DNA of 64,000 nucleotides, from positions 62,001 to 126,000 of the forward strand of contig CALGAN010000048.1 of NCBI GenBank assembly GCA_937951875.1, in the 5' to 3' direction. The position numbers and the translations under genes were made by a program. The stretch's first letter is position 1, and each line of letters begins with the position of its first letter. This stretch comes from an uncultured Alkalilimnicola sp. GTDB lineage: Bacteria > Pseudomonadota > Gammaproteobacteria > Nitrococcales > AK92. Below the pieces are notes generated by a model. That model was not told the origin of the DNA and did not search any database. It saw nothing but the letters and a program-made list of their open reading frames with translations. Shown here one piece after another: positions 47,957-56,628 of this stretch.

Positions 47957-49206
47957 GTTCGCCACGACCGATCAGCAGAATCGATACCGGTCTGGACGTC
48001 GAGCGCATCCGCCAGGATTTCCCGATCCTGCGCGAGACGGTGCACGGCAAGCCGCTGGTGTATCTGGACAACGCCGCCAGCGCGCAGAAGCCGCAGGCGG
48101 TGATCGACGCCATCGCCCACTGCTACGCGCACGAGTACGCCAACATCCACCGCGGCGTGCACTACCTCTCCGAGCGCCTGACCACGCGCTACGAGGCGGT
48201 GCGCGAGCGGGTCTCCCGTTTCCTCAACGCGGCCTCCGCCAAGGAGATCGTGTTCACCCGCGGCACCACCGAGGGCATCAACCTGGTGGCGCACAGCTTC
48301 CTGCGGCCGCGGCTGAAGGCGGGCGACGAGATCCTCATCACCGGCATGGAGCACCACTCCAACATCGTGCCGTGGCAGATGCTGTGCGAGGAGACCGGCG
48401 CGGTGCTGAAGGTCGTGCCGATCTCCGACGCCGGCGAGCTGGACTTCGAGGCCTACCGGCGGCTGCTGTCCGAGCGCACCCGGCTGGTGGGTGTGGTGCA
48501 CGTCTCCAACGCGCTGGGTACGGTCAACCCGGTCAAGGAGATGATCGAGCTGGCGCACGCCCAGGGCGTGCCGGTGCTGGTGGACGGCGCCCAGGCGGTG
48601 CCGCATGCGAAGGTGGACGTGCAGGCCCTGGACGCCGATTTCTACGTGTTCTCCGGCCACAAGCTGTACGGGCCGACCGGCATCGGCGTGCTCTACGGCA
48701 AGATGCGCCATCTGCAGGAGATGCGGCCGTACCAGGGCGGCGGCGACATGATCAAGTACGTCACCTTCGCCAAGACCGAGTACGCCGATCCGCCGCAGCG
48801 CTTCGAGGCCGGCACGCCGCACATCGTCGGCGTCATCGGCCTGGGCGCGGCCATCGACTACGTCGAGAGTGTGGGGCTGGAGGCCATCGCCGCCCATGAG
48901 AACGCTCTGCTGCAATACGCCACCGAGCGGCTGCTGCAGGTCGATGGCGTGCGGGTGATCGGCACCGCGGTGCAGAAGGCCGGTGTGCTGTCCTTCCTCA
49001 TGAAGAAGGCCCATCCGCACGATATCGGCACCATCCTCGACCGTGAGGGCGTGGCGCTGCGCACCGGCCATCACTGCGCCCAACCGGTGATGGACCGCTA
49101 CTGCATTCCCGCCACGGCCCGCGCCTCCTTCGCCATGTACAACACCTTCGACGAGGTCGACGCGCTCGTCCGCGCCCTGGAGAAGGTCAACCGTCTGTTC
49201 GGCTGA
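47953..49206 (+). CDS. sufS: SufS-type cysteine desulfurase
   Basis: 417 aa group II PLP cysteine desulfurase giving sulfur from cysteine. The ATG at 47953 overlaps the sufD stop. PLP Lys237 is in FYVFSGHKLYGPTG and the sulfur-accepting Cys375 in RTGHHCAQPVM. HRGVHYLSERLTTRYE and GMEHHSNIVPW are further family blocks. The short active-site loop is typical of SufS, which relies on SufU or SufE. Here sufU is next and no sufE is present. Confidence 0.97.
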   Translation: MSSPRPISRIDTGLDVERIRQDFPILRETVHGKPLVYLDNAASAQKPQAVIDAIAHCYAHEYANIHRGVHYLSERLTTRYEAVRERVSRFLNAASAKEIVFTRGTTEGINLVAHSFLRPRLKAGDEILITGMEHHSNIVPWQMLCEETGAVLKVVPISDAGELDFEAYRRLLSERTRLVGVVHVSNALGTVNPVKEMIELAHAQGVPVLVDGAQAVPHAKVDVQALDADFYVFSGHKLYGPTGIGVLYGKMRHLQEMRPYQGGGDMIKYVTFAKTEYADPPQRFEAGTPHIVGVIGLGAAIDYVESVGLEAIAAHENALLQYATERLLQVDGVRVIGTAVQKAGVLSFLMKKAHPHDIGTILDREGVALRTGHHCAQPVMDRYCIPATARASFAMYNTFDEVDALVRALEKVNRLFG

Positions 49207-49211
49207 GAATC

Positions 49212-49652
49212 ATGTCTGGATTGCGCGAGCTCTACCAGGAAGTGATCCTGGACCATAACCGCAACCCGCGGAATTTCCGGCGCATCGAGCCGGCCAGCCA
49301 TCGGGCGCAGGGTCATAACCCGCTGTGCGGCGACCGCGTGGAGGTGTTCCTGCTCGTCGAGGATGGCGTGGTCAAGGACATCGCCTTCGAGGGCGACGGC
49401 TGCGCCATCTCCACCGCCTCGGCCTCGCTCATGACCGAGCAGCTCAAGGGCAAGAGCGTGGCGCAGGCGCAGGCGCTGTTCGACCGTTTCCATGACCTGC
49501 TGACCACGGAAGCCGAGCCGACCGAAGACCTCGGCAAGCTCGGCGTGTTGGCCGGGGTGCGCGAGTTCCCCACCCGGGTGAAATGCGCCACGCTGCCTTG
49601 GCACACGCTGCAGGCGGCGCTGCGCCAGCAGGCCGAGGTCAGCACGGAGTGA
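49212..49652 (+). CDS. sufU: SufU-type sulfur transfer protein
   Basis: 146 aa NifU/IscU-fold protein. Cys39 and Asp41 (NPLCGD), Cys64 (GDGCAIS) and Cys125 (VKCATLPW) are the zinc/sulfur-binding residues. SufU takes persulfide from SufS by zinc-ligand exchange. The usual SufU insertion between strands is suggested by the long EPTEDLGKLGVLAGVREFP segment. It replaces SufE in this operon. Confidence 0.93.
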   Translation: MSGLRELYQEVILDHNRNPRNFRRIEPASHRAQGHNPLCGDRVEVFLLVEDGVVKDIAFEGDGCAISTASASLMTEQLKGKSVAQAQALFDRFHDLLTTEAEPTEDLGKLGVLAGVREFPTRVKCATLPWHTLQAALRQQAEVSTE

Positions 49653-49659
49653 GGCGCCG

Positions 49660-50016
49660 ATGAGCAGCGAACCGTACTACCCACCGCCGGGTCCGCCGCC
49701 GCAGCCGACCGCCGAGGAGCTGCGCGAGCCCGTGATCGCGGCGCTCAAGACCGTCTACGATCCGGAGATCCCGGTCGACATCTACGAGCTGGGGCTGGTC
49801 TACGACGTCGAGATCGACGACGAGGGCCATGTCGACATCAGCATGACCCTGACCGCGCCCGCCTGCCCGGTGGCCGAGACCATGCCTGGTTCGGTCAAGG
49901 CCGTGGTCGAGCAGGTGCCAGGCGTGCGCTCCTGCGAGGTGCATCTGGTGTGGGAGCCGCCGTGGACGGCCGAGCGCATGTCCGAGGCGGCCAAGCTGCA
50001 GCTGGGCTTCCTGTGA
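49660..50016 (+). CDS. sufT: SufT family protein (MIP18/DUF59)
   Basis: 118 aa. After a Pro-rich start (SSEPYYPPPGPPPQP) comes the MIP18 domain: VYDPEIPVDIYELGLVY and MTLTAPACPVAETMP, whose Cys is conserved. SufT proteins help mature or deliver clusters and close many suf operons of this type. It is the last gene of sufRBCDSUT, eight bases after sufU. Confidence 0.93.
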   Translation: MSSEPYYPPPGPPPQPTAEELREPVIAALKTVYDPEIPVDIYELGLVYDVEIDDEGHVDISMTLTAPACPVAETMPGSVKAVVEQVPGVRSCEVHLVWEPPWTAERMSEAAKLQLGFL

Positions 50017-50025
50017 GGCGGACGG

Positions 50026-50051
50026 ATGCCGCCGGCCCGGCTCGGCGGCAT
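50026..50051 (+). terminator. Stem-loop at the end of the suf operon
   Basis: ATGCCGCCG (50026-50034) pairs perfectly with CGGCGGCAT (50043-50051). There is no T-run, so it may be a 3' stabiliser or factor-dependent terminator. Confidence 0.5.
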
Positions 50052-50080
50052 GCGGCAGCCGACGGAAGACGCGGTCGGCG

Positions 50081-50109
50081 TTGGTCTCTCATGCACGATT
50101 TCTTATAGA
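50081..50109 (+). promoter_or_regulatory. Possible sigma-70 promoter of the diguanylate cyclase gene
   Basis: TTGGTC (50081-50086), 17-base spacer, TATAGA (50104-50109). It would leave a leader of about 195 bases before the GTG at 50311; the rest of 50110-50310 shows no other feature. Confidence 0.35.
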
Positions 50110-50310
50110 ATTGAAACGATTGACCGCTTATTTCCGTGAATCGACCGCGTCGCGGGCGGCAGCGCGCCGCCAAGGCCGGTCGGTCCACCGAAATGGGCAC
50201 TGAACATCGCTTGTCCGGGCCCGGCCGGGGCAAGCGCGCCAGCAACCAATAACAACCGCGCGTGGCGGCCTGTGAGGGGAGGGCCGCTTGCAGGTGCGGA
50301 GGGCGGACGT

Positions 50311-51945
50311 GTGCCAGTTCTGAACGGGAGCGCTCGGCTCGGCGAGGAGGGGGCGGGTGACGGTTTCCGCCAAACGATCGGGGTCGAGGCCAGTGCCGAG
50401 GAGCTCGAAAGGGCCTGGCAAGCGTTGTCCGGCGACGTCGATCCCCGTCTACTGACCCCGCTGCAGGAATCCATCCGGCGCCTGATCGCCGTTGCCGAGC
50501 GCGACGGCTATCCCAAAGTGGCCGAGCTGGCCAGTATCGTCGAAGTGATGCTCGGCCCGGTGGCGCAGGGCGAAGAGCCGTTCACCGCCGAATTCCACGA
50601 GATCGTTCGCGACTACCTCAAAGCGCTGCGTCGGCTCAGCCGCGAGCAGCCGGCCAGGGCGGCGCCCGCCGCCGAGAGCGATGAGCGCGAAACCCCCAAG
50701 GTGCTGCTGCTCGAGCCGAGCTGGAGCCTGGCGCAGGATCTGCGCCATCAGATCGGCCACTTCGGCTACGCCGTGCGCGTCGCGCTCGACTTGCCCGAAT
50801 TGTTGAAGGCGCTGGAAGAGGAAGCGCCGCATCACGCGGTGATGGTCGACGTGCCGCCCGAGCAGCTCGCCGAGTTGGCCCAGCAGATCGTTCAGCGCAG
50901 CGCCCGCCGTCTGCCGCTGATCGTGCTCGCCGAGGAGGGCGATCTGGAGTCGCGGCTGCAGGCGGTGCGGGCCGGCGCCGACGCCTATCTGGTCAAGCCG
51001 TTCGACCTGCACGAGCTGATCGACCAGCTCGACCGGCTCGGCGCCCATGTGTCGCGGGAGCCGCTCCACATCGTGGTGGTGGAGGACAGCGCTACCCAGG
51101 CCACCTATTACTCCGCCATCCTCAACAAGGCGGGGATGGTGACCACCGTGGTCAACGATCCGATCCGCATCCTTGACGTGCTGAGCGACAACGCCGCCGA
51201 CCTGGTGCTGATGGACATGTACATGCCGCGCTGCAACGGCATGGAGCTGGCCAAGGTGATCCGGCAGGTGCCGCGCTTCGCCAGCATCCCAATCGTCTAC
51301 CTGTCCTCCGAGACCGAGATCGACCGGCAGCTCGACGCCATGAGCTTGGGCGGCGACGACTTCCTCACCAAGCCGATCAATCCGACCCACCTGATCCGTT
51401 CGGTGGCGATCCGGGCCGAGCGGGCGCGTACCCTGCGCAGCTTCATGCTCACCGACAACCTCACCGGCCTGCTCAACCACACCCGCATCAAGGAGCAGCT
51501 CTACACCGAGGTGGCGCGGGCGGCCCGCAACGGCGATGTGCTGTCGTTCGCCATGCTCGACATCGACCATTTCAAGTCGATCAACGACACCTACGGTCAC
51601 CACGTCGGCGACCGGGTGATCAAGACCCTGGCGCGGGTGCTGCAGCAGCGGCTGCGGCGCAGCGACTACATCGGCCGTTACGGTGGCGAGGAGTTCGCGG
51701 TCATCCTGCCCGACGCCGATCTGCACGAGGCCTGCCGGATTCTCGATGAAGTGCGCGAGACTTTCGGCGAGATCCGCCAGCCGTCGGACGCCGGCGAATT
51801 CACCGTCACCTTCAGCGGCGGCGTGGCGAGCTACCCGGCAAGTCCCAACGCGGTCACGCTCGCGCTCAACGCCGACGAGGCGCTGTATGCCGCCAAGCGC
51901 GGCGGGCGCAACCGGATTATCCCCTATAGCAGCTGTTTGAGCTGA
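50311..51945 (+). CDS. Response regulator with two receiver domains and a GGDEF diguanylate cyclase
   Basis: 544 aa, PleD-like. The GTG at 50311 is chosen because GGAGGG lies seven bases upstream; a GTG at 50272 is possible. A helical N-terminus (to about 125) precedes receiver 1 (about 130-245). Receiver 1 keeps Asp180 and Lys229 but has Leu-Glu-Pro where the acidic pocket should be, so it is probably degenerate. Receiver 2 (253-369) is complete, with Glu258/Asp259, phospho-acceptor Asp302 and Lys354. The C-terminal cyclase has GGEEF at 458-462 and an RxxD inhibitory site at 449-452. It should make cyclic di-GMP on phosphorylation of receiver 2. No histidine kinase is adjacent. Confidence 0.92.
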   Translation: MPVLNGSARLGEEGAGDGFRQTIGVEASAEELERAWQALSGDVDPRLLTPLQESIRRLIAVAERDGYPKVAELASIVEVMLGPVAQGEEPFTAEFHEIVRDYLKALRRLSREQPARAAPAAESDERETPKVLLLEPSWSLAQDLRHQIGHFGYAVRVALDLPELLKALEEEAPHHAVMVDVPPEQLAELAQQIVQRSARRLPLIVLAEEGDLESRLQAVRAGADAYLVKPFDLHELIDQLDRLGAHVSREPLHIVVVEDSATQATYYSAILNKAGMVTTVVNDPIRILDVLSDNAADLVLMDMYMPRCNGMELAKVIRQVPRFASIPIVYLSSETEIDRQLDAMSLGGDDFLTKPINPTHLIRSVAIRAERARTLRSFMLTDNLTGLLNHTRIKEQLYTEVARAARNGDVLSFAMLDIDHFKSINDTYGHHVGDRVIKTLARVLQQRLRRSDYIGRYGGEEFAVILPDADLHEACRILDEVRETFGEIRQPSDAGEFTVTFSGGVASYPASPNAVTLALNADEALYAAKRGGRNRIIPYSSCLS

Positions 51946-52145
51946 GTATTCGCCGCCCTCATCCAATCGACACTGATCCGAATCAAGCCTTTGCAATCGG
52001 CGAGATTTAGACGATAGGCGTCGATCGATACGTTGCCCCTGCGTATGCGATCCGTCGACAGGGCCAAACGCCGCTCGGGAGGAAGGCGGCCGGCCATTTG
52101 CAGGGGAAGGCGGTTACTGCCGCGATTTTGGAGGCAGGTTTGCCA

Positions 52146-52451
52146 ATGAGCACGCTGTGGTTCAGCCAGTATCTGCTGGCAGCCCAGGTCAGTGTCGAGC
52201 TGCTCTCACGCATTTACACGGAATGGTCGAAGGGAATCGCGCGATTGGCGGCGGCCAGTCGTCCGCCGCTCGAATCCTCCGAGCACTTCGACGAGACTTG
52301 GCTCGATAACGTGAATCCATTCTTCGGTCCGGATCGACATCACGCCCACGTGGTCAATTGCGCCGCCAGCGTCTATTGTCGGGACGGTTTCAACCTGGCG
52401 CGGTCGGCGTCGAACGACCCGAATTGGCGCCGACGCCTCCACGAGGTCTGA
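52146..52451 (+). CDS. Small protein of unknown function
   Basis: 101 aa from ATG 52146, with GGAGG at 52130-52134 and CAGG closer in. The first 45 residues are amphipathic helix (STLWFSQYLLAAQVSVELLSRIY) recalling phasin-type helices, but the rest (ESSEHFDETWLDNVNPFFGP and two Cys near residues 77 and 83) matches nothing I recognise. It faces the end of fadJ. The upstream 200 bases (51946-52145) have no clear promoter. It may not be a real gene. Confidence 0.4.
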   Translation: MSTLWFSQYLLAAQVSVELLSRIYTEWSKGIARLAAASRPPLESSEHFDETWLDNVNPFFGPDRHHAHVVNCAASVYCRDGFNLARSASNDPNWRRRLHEV

Positions 52452-52479
52452 CCGCCACCGCCGACCTTTCCGACCCCCC

Positions 52480-54558
52480 TTATTCCGCGCTTTGTGCGGC
52501 TAGCCGCGCCCAGCCTTCCGCGTGGGGAGCGAAGCGGTCGCCGTAGCGCTGCTGCAGCTGCTCCAGGCGCTGGCGCATCTGCTCCACGCCGCGGCTGCGG
52601 ATGAAATGGATCGGGCCGCCGCGGAACGGCGCGAAGCCCGTACCGAAGATCATGCCGGCGTCCAGCAGATCGGCGTCGGCGACCACGCCCTCGTGCAGGC
52701 AGGCCACCGCCTCGTTGAGCAGGCGGCACACCATGCGCTCCGCGATTTCGCCGAAATCGACGTCGCCGCCGTCCCGCTGCGGCTTGAGCGGCTTGCCGTT
52801 GCGGTACTCGTAGAAGCCGCGCTGGCTCTTGCGGCCGAGCAGGCCGGCGTCGACCTTGGCGCGCAGCAGCGCCGCGGCCTTCTCGGCGCTGGCGTCGCCG
52901 GCGCCGAAATGGGCGGTGAGGATTTCGCCGACGTGCAGGCAGATGTCCAGGCCAACGGTGTCGGCCAGCTCGATGGGGCCCATCGGCATGCCGAAGCGCT
53001 CGGCCGCCTCGTCGACCAGGGCCGGCGCCACGCCTTCGGCCACCAGGGTCACCGCTTCCATCAGATAGGGCATCAGCACGCGGTTGACCAGGAAGCCGGG
53101 CGTGCCCTTCACCGGCAGCGGCAGCCGGCCGATGGCGCCGACGAAACCGAGCGCCCTGGCCGCTTCCTCGGCGGCGGTGCGCTCGCCGCTGACCACCTCC
53201 ACCAGCTGCATCTTGGCCACCGGGTTGAAGAAGTGGATGCCGACCAGCGCCTCTGGCCGCGGCAGGGCGGAGGCGATCTCGTCCAACGGGATGCTGGAGG
53301 TGTTGGTGGCGAGCAGCGCGCCGGACGGCATGCGCTGGGCCGCGGCGGCCAGCACCTGCCGCTTGAGCTCGGCCTGCTCGGGCACCGCCTCGATGATCAC
53401 TTGGGCGCGCGCCGCGCCCAGCCCCTCCACGTCCGGCATGAGCCGATCCAGCGCCGCCGTGACCAGCCGCGGCTCCTTGAGCCGCTTGCGGAACAGGCCG
53501 GCGGCGCGGGCGATGGCCGGGGCGATGTACTTCGGCTCGCGGTCTTGCAGGGTCACGCGCAGCCCCTTGAGGGCGCACCAGGCCGCGATGTCCCCGCCCA
53601 TGGTGCCGGCGCCGATCACGTGCACCCGCTCGGGGCGGAAGTCCGAGCCCTTGGCCAAGTCCTTGAGGCGTTCTTGCAGGAAGAACACCCGAATCAGGTT
53701 TTTGGAGACCTCAGTGCGCGCCAGCTGGATGAACGAGCGCGCCTCGGCGGCCAGCCGCTCGGCGAGCGGGCCTTCCTGCCGCTCCCAGAGGTCGACCACG
53801 GCGTACGGCGCTGGGTAGTGCTCCTGGCGCACCCGCTTGGCCAGCTCGCGGCGCATCAGCCAGGCCAGCGGCCGGCGCAGCAGCGGGTGGTTGGACAGCC
53901 GGGCTTTCCAGCCCGGACGGCGGCGGGGTGGCGCCTCCAGCACCAGCGTGCGGGCGGCGTCGAGCAGCTGCCGCCCGGGCACGGCATAGTCCACCAGGCC
54001 CAGTTTCGCGGCGCTCCTGGCCGAGACCGAGCGTCCGGTCATCAGCAGGGGCAGGGCCTCGAGACTGCCGATCAGCCGCGGCAGGCGCACCGTGCCGCCC
54101 CAGCCCGGATGCAGGCCGAGCATCACTTCCGGCATGCCGAGCTTGGTGTCGGCGTCCTCGTCGGCGACCCGGTAGCGGCAGGCCAGCGCCAGTTCCAGGC
54201 CGCCGCCGAGGCAGAAGCCGCGGATGGCGGCGCAGGTCGGGAAGGGCAGGTTCTCCAGACGGTCGAACAGCGCTTGCGATTCGCGCAGCAGCAGCTCCGG
54301 CTGCTCGACCTCGCTCAAGCGACCGATTATGGCGATGTCGGCGCCGGCGATGAAACCGCTGGGTTTGGCGGAGACGATCACCGCGCCGCGCGGCCGGGCG
54401 CGTTCGGCCGCGTCCAGCACGCCGGCGAACTCGGTCAGCACCTCTTCGGACAGGCTATTGGCGGAGCTGTCGGCCTTGTCGAGATGAATCCAGAGAACGC
54501 CGTCGGCGTCGGTCTCCAGCCGCCAGTGCTTGAATGCTTGCTCGGTCTGTTCGCTCAT
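52480..54558 (-). CDS. fadJ: Fatty acid oxidation complex alpha subunit (enoyl-CoA hydratase/3-hydroxyacyl-CoA dehydrogenase)
   Basis: 692 aa trifunctional-type protein. The N-terminal crotonase domain (1-190) has the oxyanion-hole blocks FIAGADI and GFCLGGGLELALACRYR and the LGLHPGWGGTVRLPRL region. The dehydrogenase has the NAD motif VIGAGTMGGDIA (about 316-327) and GIHFFNPVAKM with catalytic His. A C-terminal repeat follows (GFYEYRNGKPLKP). It pairs with the thiolase four bases upstream. FadJ and FadB assignments overlap; the short crotonase linker favours FadJ. Confidence 0.9.
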   Translation of the reverse strand: MSEQTEQAFKHWRLETDADGVLWIHLDKADSSANSLSEEVLTEFAGVLDAAERARPRGAVIVSAKPSGFIAGADIAIIGRLSEVEQPELLLRESQALFDRLENLPFPTCAAIRGFCLGGGLELALACRYRVADEDADTKLGMPEVMLGLHPGWGGTVRLPRLIGSLEALPLLMTGRSVSARSAAKLGLVDYAVPGRQLLDAARTLVLEAPPRRRPGWKARLSNHPLLRRPLAWLMRRELAKRVRQEHYPAPYAVVDLWERQEGPLAERLAAEARSFIQLARTEVSKNLIRVFFLQERLKDLAKGSDFRPERVHVIGAGTMGGDIAAWCALKGLRVTLQDREPKYIAPAIARAAGLFRKRLKEPRLVTAALDRLMPDVEGLGAARAQVIIEAVPEQAELKRQVLAAAAQRMPSGALLATNTSSIPLDEIASALPRPEALVGIHFFNPVAKMQLVEVVSGERTAAEEAARALGFVGAIGRLPLPVKGTPGFLVNRVLMPYLMEAVTLVAEGVAPALVDEAAERFGMPMGPIELADTVGLDICLHVGEILTAHFGAGDASAEKAAALLRAKVDAGLLGRKSQRGFYEYRNGKPLKPQRDGGDVDFGEIAERMVCRLLNEAVACLHEGVVADADLLDAGMIFGTGFAPFRGGPIHFIRSRGVEQMRQRLEQLQQRYGDRFAPHAEGWARLAAQSAE

Positions 54559-54562
54559 TGTT

Positions 54563-55867
54563 CTAGTCCCGCTCCACCAGCATGGCGCCGCCCTGGCCGC
54601 CCCCGATGCACAGACTGGCGATGCCGCGCCGTCCGCCTTGCCGCTCCAGCACCCTCAGCAGATGCAGCACGATACGCGCGCCGCTGGCGCCGACCGGATG
54701 ACCGATGCCGATGGCGCCGCCGTCGACGTTCAGGCGCTCCTGATCGAGCGCGCCCAGCGCGCCGTCCAGCCCGAGCCGCTCGCGGCAGTAATCGTCGTCC
54801 TCCCAGGCGCGCAGGCAGCCGAGCACCTGAGCGGCGAAGGCTTCGTTGATTTCCCAGTAGTCGATGTCGCCGAGATTCCAACCGCGCCGGCGCAGCAGCG
54901 GCGGCACCGCGTGCGCCGGCCCCAGGCCCATTTCCGCCGGATCCAGCCCGGCCCATTCGCTGTCGACGATCCGCCCTAGCGTAGGCAGCTGGTAGCGCTT
55001 GACGGCTTCCTCGCTGGCCAGGATCAGCCAGGTCGCACCGTCGGTGATTTGCGAGCTGTTGCCAGCGGTGACCTTGCCGAACCTGCGGTCGAACACCGGC
55101 TTGAGCTTGGCGAGCTTCTCCGGGGTGGAGTCGGGGCGCACGCCGTTGTCGGCGTCGTAGAAATTGCCGTCGGTGTCGTAGCAGGGCACCACCTCGCCGC
55201 GGAACAGGCTCTCCTGCTGAGCCCGCGCCAGCCGCTGCTGGCTGCGCGCGGCGTAGGCGTCCATCTCGGCGCGGGTGATGCCGAAGCGGTGCGCTACCTG
55301 CTCGGCGGTCTGGCCCATGTTGAGCCCCACCAGCGGGTCGGTCAGGCCGCGCAGCAGGCCGATCACCGGCGTCAGCCAGGCCGGGCGGAAGCGCGCCGCC
55401 ACCTTCAAGCGGTCGAGCGGACGCTTGGCGCCGGTCCAGTCGGCCAGGAACTCGACCATGCGGCGGCCATACAGCACCGGTGCGTGGCTCATAGCCTCGA
55501 CGCCGCCGGCTAGGATCAGATCGGCGCGGCCGGAGGCGATGAGCGTGGCGGCCGCGTCCAGCGCCTGCATCCCCGACGCGCAGTTGCGGTGCACGGTGAA
55601 GGCCGGCACCGCGTGGCCGCAGCCCAGCCGCAGCGCCGCCACACGGGCGATGTTGGCTTCGTCGGCGCCGGCCATGGTGTTGCCGAGGATGACGTGGTCG
55701 AAGGCGGACGGCTCGAACGGCTGGCGAGCCAGCAGAGGTCGGCCGGCGGCGACGGCGAGGTCGGCGGCGGTGAAGGGACCCGGCCGGCCTTGCGCCTTGA
55801 GGAACGGCGTGCGGGCGCCGTCCACGACGAACACCGGACGGCCGAGGGGCTTGTCTGCATGGGCCAT
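54563..55867 (-). CDS. fadI: Acetyl-CoA C-acyltransferase (thiolase)
   Basis: 434 aa thiolase from ATG 55867 with CAGGAG upstream. The acyl-accepting Cys is in VHRNCASGMQALD, the catalytic His residues are in NEAFAAQV and GIGHPVGASG, and the second Cys in SLCIGGGQGG. It is the beta subunit partner of the downstream alpha subunit and closes the beta-oxidation cycle. Divergent from dsbB; no fatty-acid regulator operator was recognised in 55868-56030. Confidence 0.92.
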   Translation of the reverse strand: MAHADKPLGRPVFVVDGARTPFLKAQGRPGPFTAADLAVAAGRPLLARQPFEPSAFDHVILGNTMAGADEANIARVAALRLGCGHAVPAFTVHRNCASGMQALDAAATLIASGRADLILAGGVEAMSHAPVLYGRRMVEFLADWTGAKRPLDRLKVAARFRPAWLTPVIGLLRGLTDPLVGLNMGQTAEQVAHRFGITRAEMDAYAARSQQRLARAQQESLFRGEVVPCYDTDGNFYDADNGVRPDSTPEKLAKLKPVFDRRFGKVTAGNSSQITDGATWLILASEEAVKRYQLPTLGRIVDSEWAGLDPAEMGLGPAHAVPPLLRRRGWNLGDIDYWEINEAFAAQVLGCLRAWEDDDYCRERLGLDGALGALDQERLNVDGGAIGIGHPVGASGARIVLHLLRVLERQGGRRGIASLCIGGGQGGAMLVERD

Positions 55868-56034
55868 GGCTGCGTGCTCCTGAGGCTGTTGTGGCTCGGG
55901 TGCAGGGTGAAAACGCCTGTCGTTTAGCGGAGACACCGGGCCAAATTTTCGAGAAGTTTAGACAATGGCGATGAAATACGGCGAGACGAAAGTCGCGTGC
56001 GTATGGAGTCGTTCCGGTTATAGCGGGACGCCTC

Positions 56035-56043
56035 TGCTAGAAT
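56035..56043 (+). promoter_or_regulatory. Probable extended -10 promoter of dsbB
   Basis: TGCTAGAAT is a TGn-extended -10 about 39 bases before the dsbB ATG. The -35 is weak. Confidence 0.5.
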
Positions 56044-56081
56044 CGCCGAACCCGAAGCGAGGGATTAAGGTCTATACCGGC

Positions 56082-56591
56082 ATGCTGGACCGTCTCGACA
56101 ACTGGCGCCGGCCGTTGAACGCGGCCGGCTTCGTGATTTGTGCGCTGCTGCTGGCCGCCGCCTATTACATGCAATACGTGCAGGAACTCGAGCCCTGTCC
56201 GCTGTGCATTCTGCAGCGGATCGCCATGGCGGCGGTCGGGTTGGTGTTCCTGGCGGCCGCCGTGCATCACCCGCGCCGGTTCGGGGCCAAGGTCTACGCC
56301 CTGCTGGCGCTGCTCACCGCCGGCGTGGGCGCGGCCATCGCCGGCCGTCATGTCTGGCTGCAGAGTCTGCCGCCGGAGCAGGTGCCGGCCTGCGGTCCGG
56401 GATTGAACTATCTGCTCGACACTTTCCCGCTGTTCGAAGCGCTGGAGCGGGTGCTGCGCGGCTCCGGCGAATGCGCCGAGGTCCACCTGGTGCTGGGGCT
56501 GTCGATCCCGACGTGGACCCTGATGGCCTTCGTGGGGCTGGGAGTGGCCGGAACGGTGGTCAACGCGGCGGCACGCGCGCGCCGCGCCTGA
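56082..56591 (+). CDS. dsbB: Disulfide bond formation protein B
   Basis: 169 aa inner-membrane quinone reductase that reoxidises DsbA. Four membrane helices. The first redox pair is Cys39-Pro-Leu-Cys42 (EPCPLCILQR), the second Cys104 (VPACGPGLNY) and Cys131 (GSGECAEV). The ATG at 56082 gives a normal DsbB length; the frame extends upstream to 55965 without support. It precedes mrcB but has a different likely role in the envelope. Confidence 0.94.
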   Translation: MLDRLDNWRRPLNAAGFVICALLLAAAYYMQYVQELEPCPLCILQRIAMAAVGLVFLAAAVHHPRRFGAKVYALLALLTAGVGAAIAGRHVWLQSLPPEQVPACGPGLNYLLDTFPLFEALERVLRGSGECAEVHLVLGLSIPTWTLMAFVGLGVAGTVVNAAARARRA

Positions 56592-56628
56592 GCGCGATCA
56601 CGCATATACATATAAAGAACGATAATCG

